Of a stretch of 64,000 bases of DNA, positions 61,001 through 64,000 are shown piece by piece. How positions within the stretch are numbered: position 1 is the stretch's first letter; each line of letters begins with the position of its first letter. Origin of the DNA: Zonotrichia leucophrys gambelii (lineage: Eukaryota > Chordata > Aves > Passeriformes > Passerellidae); the NCBI RefSeq assembly GCF_028769735.1, contig NC_088179.1, positions 4,089,501-4,153,500 of the forward strand, given 5' to 3'. The notes beneath the pieces are model-generated. The model searched no databases, had not been told where the DNA came from, and worked only from the letters and a program-made list of their open reading frames with translations. The translations under genes were made by a program, and so were the position numbers.

Positions 61001-64000
61001 TAAGATGAAATGGCTTTCTAAGGCAAAACATAGCTTGAGACTTTCACAATGCCCTTCTTGCCTAAATTTCAGTGTTTTAGTGCTGCTTGGAGGCAGGCTC
61101 ATTCTCATTCATTAAGGTAGCTGACCTAAAATGTAAAAAAGTTATTTTGTGATGATATAAGAGGAAAGTTTTGGTACCACATTTTGATGTCTGTGGATAA
61201 TGTGGCTTAGCTGTCTGAAATTTCAGCATGTGCTGAAGATTCCATAATGTTAGTGAGGACCTAGCTGTGCCATCAGCCAGTGGCAGAGCACATAATGGAA
61301 CTTGGGATCTGCAAGTTTGAAACTCTGACCTAAAATACTCAATTGTTTCTAAATATATAAATATATCAATTAAGAATATGCTTTTTCATTATAAAATTGT
61401 TTTTCCTTCCTTGACTCTAATGCTGTCCAGTCTACATGTGGGAAGCTCCTCCTACCCCAAATCCAAACTATGTATGGGAAATCTTACTCCTAATACAAAA
61501 GATTATAGGGGCTTAAAAGGAATTTTAAAAAGTTTGCATTAATCTGCTATTAATAGGTATTGTTAATGTCTTAGACTTCAGTTGAGCTCCTTTTCTATTT
61601 CAAAATTTGATTTGCTGTTTAATTATTGACAAAGAATGAATCTAGCAATGAGTGTAATGCAGGATATCACTTTTTGGATATCTAACACTAACATTCAAAA
61701 TTTTATATGGTGGACTGAGTTTATAAAAATTTGTACAATTATTAGCTCATTCTGGTTCTGAAGCCATTCTTCTGTAGATGTTTATAATAATGAAAAAAGA
61801 TGAAGTTAAACTAAAATATGCTGTTTAGTATTCAGTTAGTATTCAGCCCCAAGTTGTTGAAGTCTCCTTCAGTGGTCCCAAGAGATCCCCACCAGCCAGG
61901 TGGGGTCAGTCTCTTCTCCCAGGTAACAAGTGACAGGACAAGAGGAAATGGCTTCAAGTGGTGCCATGAGAAGTTTAGGTTGGACACTGGGAAAAATTGA
62001 TCAGGCACTGGCACAGGCTGCCCAGGGAAGTGTTGGAGCCACTATCCCTGGAGGTGTTCAGAAAAGGAGGAGATAAAGCACTGGGTTAACAGCAGGACTT
62101 GATGATCTTAGAGGCCTTTTCCAATTTTAATGATTCTCTGATTCTGTGAATGATCTGGATCTTGCTTTATTCCATTTTAATACATTTCTTATCTTACATA
62201 ATTTAATTTACAACTCTTTTGACCTTTTAAAACTTGAACTAATTATTAACAAAACACAATAAAATAGAGCTTGAGATGTTTCTGTTGGCCACTGGCATGG
62301 CCATAAGTGGTGGGGGAAGGAATGAGGCTGAAGCATGTGTGGGATGCTGACAGGCTGCTCTGTTCCACAGGAGGCACAGCAAGGTCAGAGCATCCACTCG
62401 CACCTCCAACGCAGACGTGCCAAAGCAGGTCAGTTCTGCAGCACTCTCTGGCTTGTGGCTGTGGGCAGGGCCATGGACAAACAGCTTTCTGAGGTGATAG
62501 TGAAGGAGTCAACTCACCAGAATTGCTGCCACTGTTTGCTCTTTGTCTGCTGCACAGTTCTTTTTGTTGGTGTTACTGATTTGATAGTTGTAGCCAATGG
62601 AGTGTGAAGTGAGTAATATTTTACTCAAAGTTCCACTGAACTGAAAAGGAAGTGTTGGACTTTCTAGTATGTTATTTCAGAGGATTAGTTTATCTCCAGG
62701 TATTGTCTGACTGCTCTCTGGCAGTCTCAAAGCTGTTGTAAGATGCCTTCTGCAGGACACAGCAAGAAACAATCATTTCACTGAATGCTCTTGTGTTACA
62801 TGGGAGAGGTTAAAGAAGCATCTCAGAATTTCACTGTCATTTTGTTCTTTTTCTTTGTGGATGCTTGTTCAGCTATAAAATATATGCTTTTAACTTTCCA
62901 TCCAGTTATCAGAATTAAGGGAAAAAATCTTGCCTTTTACATGGGCTACTGGATCAGGTTCAGTGTCTGCTGTAAAGTGAGCTTCTGTGAACCGTATATT
63001 CCTTCTGCATATGGATGTAACTAGATGTTACATTTGTTTTTATGTATTGTAAAAACCTTTTTATCTGTTGTCTTTCTGCTTTTCTGTCCCATTTCAGAGT
63101 GTCCCATTCTCTGAGGGCTTGAGAACTCCAGGGTCTCCAGCCTCAACAGCTGCCCCCTTCCACTCAGTTCACTCCTTGGCCAGTCCCGCTTCCATCCTGC
63201 CCATGTTTGCTGAACCCAGCCCTTCCTCCTTGGAGCCCCGAGCATCGTACACAAGGATTCCAGACAAAACCACTGCAGCCCCAGTGGAAGAAGTGGGGAG
63301 GAAGCTGATGCAGCAGCCTGGATCTCCCGTGCTCCAAGGTGTTGGGTTTGGTAGTGTTGCAGGAAACTGTGACCCGTCTTGTCCTGTCGTTGAGAGTGGT
63401 TGCGGTGTAGATGTAGATGTAGTGAGAAGTAGTAAGGAGAGCAGGGTTGCTGGTTGTAAAAATGACAATGATGAGGATGACTTTACCACAGGTGTATTCA
63501 TTGCTGAAAAAGAGCAGCAGCATGGCAGCCGTGGGGCCCCTCTTTTCACACTGGCAAATTCCCAGTTGCAGGTGTCAGAGGAGTTTATCGATGATGACCC
63601 AGCAGAAATGTCCTTTTTTGCTGGGGGCTCTGAGGCATTTTCCTATGTGTACAGTGGGTTAGAATTAAAGGGTTCTGAGTTTTCCAAGTGTCTGTCAGAG
63701 CCAGCTGGTTTAGCTGCAGGTGCCCTCCAGCAGAGCTCAGTCTCTGCTCAGTCGAGCCCTGACAGGTACTCAACCGAGGCCGTGGACATGAATATGGAAG
63801 AGGAGTTTGAGTTTGAGGAAAGCAGCGATTTCAACGGCAATGAGAGGCCATCGGACACCTCAGAGCTGTTTGAGGTGAAGGCCCAAGCCAGCAGAATGCA
63901 AAGCCTGCTGAGCCCCTCTGAAACCAGCTCCCTCATCAACAACCGCTCCGAGAGCAGCTCCCTCAACAACCTGGCCCTGAACGGGAGCTGCTCCCTGCAC
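24829..64000 (+). CDS. FARP2: FERM, ARHGEF and pleckstrin domain protein 2, 5' part (12 coding exons)
   Basis: The product is a Rho-family guanine nucleotide exchange factor (FIR/FRG family) that links membrane and plexin or integrin signalling to Rac1 and the actin cytoskeleton. Coding exons are 24829-25032, 41574-41678, 43098-43140, 46560-46638, 48245-48342, 50699-50813, 58530-58677, 59437-59526, 60637-60800, 60931-60999, 62371-62428 and 63098-64000 (open at the window end). They sum to 2076 nt, exactly 692 codons, with every junction phase-compatible. Order: leader (1-~43), FERM lobes F1-F3 (~44-325), FERM-adjacent region ([20 protein letters not shown]), RRHSK tail, then the linker. DH and two PH domains should follow outside the window. 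Residues match recalled human and mouse FARP2 rather than FARP1 (for example [19 protein letters not shown]). Synteny with SEPT2 agrees. Confidence 0.96.
25033..31739 (+). other. FARP2 intron 2, 5' part
   Basis: This is the left part of a 16.5-kb intron (25033-41573). Apart from the tandem duplication at 29113-29879 I see AT-rich sequence (for example 25400-25500), a (TTTG)n run near 25990 and no gene or transposon I can name. Confidence 0.6.
29113..29879 (+). repeat. Two-copy tandem duplication, ~407-bp period
   Basis: CATG(G/A)TTTGGGGAGTGTTTCC starts copy 1 at 29113 and copy 2 at 29520. Similarity runs to ATATGTGAGGA(A/G)TCAAG at the end of each. Copy 2 has a deletion of about 40 bp around the GGAGCCCTGGGCATGCTGC segment. 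The unit is not a repeat family I recognise. Confidence 0.92.
31740..32152 (+). mobile_element. CR1 LINE fragment (~410 bp)
   Basis: CR1 motifs run in order: GCCTGGAGAAGGAAAATCTC, TGGCTTCCCACTGCAGAGGG, TGGCACAGGTGCCCAGAGCA, CAGTGGGAGGTGTCCCTGCC, ending AACTATTCTGTAATTGTATG. Its overlapping open frames on both strands are shadows of the LINE. Confidence 0.85.
32153..34759. other. FARP2 intron 2 part, nothing recognised
   Basis: This stretch is AT-rich intronic sequence between CR1 copies. No RNA gene, transposon or conserved frame is identified. Confidence 0.5.
34760..35043 (+). mobile_element. CR1 LINE, left part, interrupted by an LTR
   Basis: CR1 sequence includes GAGATCCCATCAGGAATACA-type and GGCTCCAGGAGAGCTGGAGA motifs. 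It reaches GGCTTCCCACTGCCAGAG, where the LTR at 35044-35494 is inserted. The element resumes at 35501. Confidence 0.8.
35044..35494 (-). mobile_element. Solo ERV LTR with 6-bp target duplication
   Basis: The 451-bp insert starts TG and ends CA. It is flanked by perfect CCAGAG copies at 35038-35043 and 35495-35500, and removing it rejoins a continuous CR1. Read on the minus strand it has a TATAAAAAG box (about 35110-35120 on +), then AATAAATCGGAGTCAGATGC, the usual avian LTR promoter and poly(A) order. It is therefore antisense to FARP2. No internal viral sequence remains, so it is a recombined solo LTR. Confidence 0.9.
35501..35656 (+). mobile_element. CR1 LINE, right part after the LTR
   Basis: It continues the CR1 of 34760-35043 with GGCAGGGATGGATGGGATAT, GGCCCTGGCACAGGGTGCCC and GGACAGGGCTTGCAGCAACC. 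It ends at GGATAGTGGA without the usual 3' tail. Confidence 0.8.
35657..35979 (+). repeat. Dispersed duplication, copy A (includes a CR1 3' end)
   Basis: About 80 bp of non-CR1 sequence (CTCAGATATTTTAATTTGCA and flank) plus a CR1 3' end from ~35737. The same arrangement occurs at 39623-39942. The CR1 part ends CCATCCTGTGATTATATTG. Confidence 0.8.
37640..38290 (-). mobile_element. Solo ERV LTR, CpG-rich, 6-bp target duplication
   Basis: The 651-bp insert runs TGCAGAGG...CTACAACA between perfect CTCCTG copies at 37634-37639 and 38291-38296. On the minus strand it starts TGTTGTAGTGTG and carries an AATAAA (TTTATT on + at 37833-37838) about 190 bp from its end. It is strikingly rich in CpG compared with the flanking intron, as expected for a recent insertion not yet decayed by methylation. 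The 180-residue minus-strand frame inside it is not viral protein coding. Confidence 0.9.
38367..38754 (+). mobile_element. CR1 LINE fragment (~390 bp)
   Basis: CTCAGCCTGGAGAAAAGGAG, AGCCTCAAGCTGTGCCAAGG, GGTTGGATATCAGGAAAGAG and TCTTTAAGGTCTCTTCCACC form the usual CR1 order. It ends TTCGTTCTGTGAAT. Confidence 0.85.
39623..39942 (+). repeat. Dispersed duplication, copy B (includes a CR1 3' end)
   Basis: This partner of 35657-35979 lies about 4 kb away in direct orientation. It shares the non-CR1 lead (CTCAGATATTTTAATTTGCA) and the CR1 part from ~39705. Within it a GTGAAATTCTTTCC stretch is repeated and a segment of the CR1 is lost. It ends CCATCCTGTGACTCTGTG. Confidence 0.8.
40183..40408 (+). 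repeat. Irregular G-rich minisatellite (~55-bp unit)
   Basis: Units built on GGTGGCCATGCAGGGTTTGG and GGGCTGGGACAGCCCTTTGG repeat about four times with internal deletions. The six-frame open stretches here arise from the repeat. Confidence 0.85.
40990..41440 (-). mobile_element. Probable decayed ERV LTR
   Basis: On the minus strand the stretch reads CTCTGTTATTTTACCTTTTA followed by TTAAACCTTTTTG, a poly(A)-like arrangement seen in avian LTRs. It contrasts with flanking sequence, but I could not find clear ends or a target duplication. Boundaries are approximate. Confidence 0.4.
41574..41678 (+). CDS. FARP2: FARP2 exon, FERM F1
   Basis: There are 35 codons, phase 0 at both ends. The acceptor is TTTAG ending at 41573 and the donor is TGG|GTGAGT at 41679. 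It reads [20 protein letters not shown], then [15 protein letters not shown], completing most of the F1 ubiquitin-like lobe. Confidence 0.95.
41679..43097 (+). other. FARP2 intron 3, no recognised element
   Basis: The intron is bounded by GTGAGT at 41679 and ATTTCAG ending 43097. It is AT-rich with T-tracts near 42280-42320. Nothing identifiable is seen. Confidence 0.6.
43098..43140 (+). CDS. FARP2: FARP2 exon, [14 protein letters not shown]
   Basis: This small exon has 14 codons plus one base, between ATTTCAG and GTAAGT. It links FERM lobes F1 and F2. Identity to FARP2 is clear despite the short length. Confidence 0.94.
43561..43588. repeat. Perfect 28-bp palindrome
   Basis: The half-site TGTCACTTATATAA is followed directly by its exact reverse complement, with no spacer. 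A further AATTATATAAT follows. It lies in FARP2 intron 4. Confidence 0.9.
43589..46559 (+). other. FARP2 intron 4, right part
   Basis: After the palindrome I see AT-rich intronic DNA. No transposon family, RNA gene or conserved frame is identified up to the CTTCCAG acceptor at 46559. Confidence 0.55.
46560..46638 (+). CDS. FARP2: FARP2 exon, [20 protein letters not shown]
   Basis: The first two bases complete Arg with the previous exon. It reads to LQEEYT plus AG. Acceptor TTCCAG ends at 46559 and the donor is GTAAAG at 46639. [20 protein letters not shown] is the F1-F2 junction typical of FARP and related FERM proteins. Confidence 0.95.
46639..48244 (+). other. FARP2 intron 5, no recognised element
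   Basis: The intron is bounded by GTAAAG at 46639 and CTGCAG ending 48244. It is AT-rich. I see no transposon or RNA gene. Confidence 0.55.
48245..48342 (+). CDS. FARP2: FARP2 exon, FERM F2
   Basis: It encodes [20 protein letters not shown] and then [12 protein letters not shown] plus one base of Ser. Acceptor CTGCAG ends at 48244 and donor GTGAGT starts at 48343. It forms the first helices of the acyl-CoA-binding-like F2 lobe. Confidence 0.95.
48474..48841 (-). mobile_element. Solo ERV LTR with internal duplication
   Basis: The 368-bp insert runs TGTCAGTATAGG...CAGGGTGACA. Flanks GTCACC (48468-48473) and GTCATC (48842-48847) are a 6-bp target duplication with one mismatch. On the minus strand it carries AATAAACTTCCC (TTTATT on + at 48542-48547). 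A ~70-bp block with TTCTGACTCCAACATTTA is duplicated in tandem (about 48532-48600 and 48604-48673). The second block has the poly(A) hexamer changed. It is antisense to FARP2. Confidence 0.82.
50255..50395. repeat. AT-rich inverted and direct repeat cluster
   Basis: Copies of ACTATTTTACAT and TATATAGTAAAA alternate, so neighbouring copies can pair as hairpins. It lies in FARP2 intron 6, about 300 bp before the next exon. It could be a decayed MITE or a simple AT expansion. Confidence 0.7.
50699..50813 (+). CDS. FARP2: FARP2 exon, FERM F2
   Basis: Two bases complete Ser, then [20 protein letters not shown] and on to LDFHRKHV (split). Acceptor TGTTATAG ends at 50698 and donor GTAAGT starts at 50814. 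It matches the FARP2 F2 lobe with several substitutions in the exposed acidic stretch. Confidence 0.94.
50814..52502 (+). other. FARP2 intron 7, left part
   Basis: AT-rich intronic sequence precedes the 20-bp minisatellite. No gene, RNA or named repeat is seen. Confidence 0.55.
52503..53193 (+). repeat. 20-bp minisatellite, about 34 units
   Basis: The unit is GGGATATCCTTGGGGTCAGT. Variants are CAGT/CACT and CCTTGGGG/CCTGGGGG/CCTGGGG. Each unit carries the palindrome GGATATCC and two G-runs. Because most units are 20 bp, three long reading frames stay open through the array; these are artefacts. Just after it, GGTGTATAATATTT is repeated twice. Confidence 0.97.
53308..53412 (+). mobile_element. 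CR1 LINE 3' fragment
   Basis: GAGCCAGGTTGGATGGGGCT, GGATAATAGAAGGTGTCC and TTTAAGGTCCCTTCCCACCC, ending CCTGGGATTCTGTGAT, form the CR1 tail. It lies in FARP2 intron 7. Confidence 0.8.
53951..54277 (+). repeat. ~11-bp minisatellite (ACACCCAAAAT family)
   Basis: Units of 9-11 bp alternate (ACACCCAAAAT, ACACTCAAAT, ACACCAAAT) for about 330 bp. On the minus strand the array is GTGTATTTTGGGT-like. It begins about 760 bp after the 20-bp minisatellite, in the same intron. Confidence 0.95.
54278..56519 (+). other. FARP2 intron 7 part, nothing recognised
   Basis: This part of the intron is AT-rich. I see no transposon, RNA gene or conserved frame. Confidence 0.5.
56520..56829 (-). mobile_element. 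CR1 LINE, 3' part, interrupted by an LTR
   Basis: The + strand shows reverse-complement CR1: GCTGCCATGGGCAGGGACAG, AAGCCCTGTCCAACCTGAAC, GGGGCAGCCACAGCTGCTCT and AACCATTTCCCCATCTCCTA. It is broken at ACTGAAATCC by the LTR 56830-57180 and resumes at 57187. Confidence 0.85.
56830..57180 (-). mobile_element. Solo ERV LTR with 6-bp target duplication
   Basis: The 351-bp insert runs TGTCAAAGG...TTCCCAACA between perfect AAATCC copies at 56824-56829 and 57181-57186. On the minus strand it starts TGTTGGGAATTTAGC and carries TTCTTCAATAAACTGGACC near its end. A small GGTCC/GGTCCC repeat lies in its terminal part (56880-56920). It is antisense to FARP2 and splits an older antisense CR1. Confidence 0.92.
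57187..57365 (-). mobile_element. CR1 LINE, 5' continuation after the LTR
   Basis: It reads on + as GAGGTCTCCCCAGAGCCTTC, CCCCCAGCTCTCCCAGCCTG and GGGGACCCCAGATGTGGAGG, the reverse complement of upstream CR1 sequence. It completes the copy at 56520-56829. Confidence 0.8.
57535..57628 (+). mobile_element. CR1 3' end with a fold-back duplication
   Basis: TTGGACTTGATCATC and the end TTTTGTGATTCTGTGACTC mark a CR1 tail. It contains a perfect 15-bp inverted repeat (57554-57568 and 57575-57589, 6-nt loop) not present in ordinary CR1 tails. Confidence 0.6.
58530..58677 (+). CDS. FARP2: FARP2 exon, FERM F2-F3
   Basis: One base completes Val, then [40 protein letters not shown] and SHMGVLVFQ. Acceptor ATTATAG ends at 58529 and the donor is CAG|GTATGG at 58678. 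It is nearly identical to mammalian FARP2. Confidence 0.96.
59437..59526 (+). CDS. FARP2: FARP2 exon, FERM F3
   Basis: It reads [20 protein letters not shown] and then [10 protein letters not shown]. Acceptor ATTCAG ends at 59436. I chose the donor GAG|GTCTGT at 59527. A second donor six bases on (59533, GTCACT) would add Val-Cys in frame, close to the Val-His that I recall in mammals. The end is therefore 59526 or 59532. Confidence 0.9.
60637..60800 (+). CDS. FARP2: FARP2 exon, end of FERM and start of the FERM-adjacent region
   Basis: It reads [54 protein letters not shown] plus AG. Acceptor TTTCCCAG ends at 60636 and donor GTAGGG starts at 60801. [13 protein letters not shown] is the C-terminal helix of FERM lobe F3. 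Confidence 0.96.
60931..60999 (+). CDS. FARP2: FARP2 exon, FERM-adjacent region
   Basis: It completes Ser, then [22 protein letters not shown] plus AG. Acceptor TTCACAG ends at 60930 and donor GTAAGA starts at 61000. The intron before it is only 130 bp. Confidence 0.95.
61885..62150 (+). mobile_element. CR1 LINE 3' fragment
   Basis: GACAAGAGGAAATGGCTTCA, GGCACAGGCTGCCCAGGGAA, GACTTGATGATCTTAGAGGC and TTTTAATGATTCTCTGATTC lie in CR1 order, with a good 3' tail. It lies in FARP2 intron 11 (61000-62370), where I see nothing else. Confidence 0.85.
62371..62428 (+). CDS. FARP2: FARP2 exon, [20 protein letters not shown]
   Basis: One base completes Arg, then 19 codons to PKQ. Acceptor TTCCACAG ends at 62370 and donor CAG|GTCAGT starts at 62429. 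The RRHSK motif and PKQ end match human FARP2. The middle is less conserved. Confidence 0.93.
63098..64000 (+). CDS. FARP2: FARP2 linker exon, open to the window end
   Basis: Acceptor CCCATTTCAG ends at 63097. It starts [20 protein letters not shown], matching human SISFPEGLRTPASPSS, and stays open for 301 codons without a stop. It is Ser/Pro-rich, then acidic, with [15 protein letters not shown] and EEEFEFEE clusters. The linker looks disordered and rich in possible phosphosites. The DH domain is not reached. Internal donor-like GT sites exist, so part could be alternatively spliced. Confidence 0.88.

Overview
The window is vertebrate nuclear DNA, almost certainly avian and probably from a songbird. 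The evidence is long GT-AG introns, many truncated CR1 LINE fragments with the bird-type 3' tail, bird-style retroviral LTRs with 6-bp target duplications, and two genes that are also neighbours in human (SEPT2 then FARP2, same strand). Species cannot be fixed from sequence alone. I see no bacterial, phage or CRISPR-type system. The novelty here lies in gene structure, repeats and nested retroelement insertions.

Positions 1-9360 hold the 3' half of SEPT2 on the + strand. Six coding exons run from the G4 AKAD motif of the GTPase domain to the C-terminal coiled coil and stop codon (6381-6383). A short 3'UTR intron follows, then a roughly 2.6 kb AT-rich 3'UTR exon with several poly(A) signals. 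The intron at 2601-4975 carries a ~610-bp (ATTCT)n microsatellite.

Positions 9370-19640 are intergenic. They hold an old ERVL-like LTR (9418-9748), a threefold tandem repeat with ~340-380-bp units (12469-13524) and a CR1 fragment, with no recognisable gene.

Positions 19640-20520 form a dense CpG island with tandem GC boxes, the likely FARP2 promoter and non-coding exon 1. FARP2 coding exons begin at 24829 and continue to the window end: twelve coding exons, 2076 nt, 692 codons in one consistent reading frame. They encode an N-terminal leader, the FERM domain, the FERM-adjacent region and a long linker exon. The RhoGEF (DH) and PH domains lie beyond the window.

FARP2 introns are repeat-rich. 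Four solo LTRs (35044-35494, 37640-38290, 48474-48841, 56830-57180) each run TG...CA and are flanked by 6-bp target duplications. All four lie antisense to the gene, and two are nested inside CR1 copies. There are also a 20-bp minisatellite (52503-53193), an ~11-bp minisatellite (53951-54277), several tandem and dispersed local duplications, and two strong inverted repeats. The most notable coding observation is that the FARP2 linker exon (63098 onward) stays open for at least 301 codons, apparently longer than the whole corresponding linker in mammalian FARP2 as I recall it.
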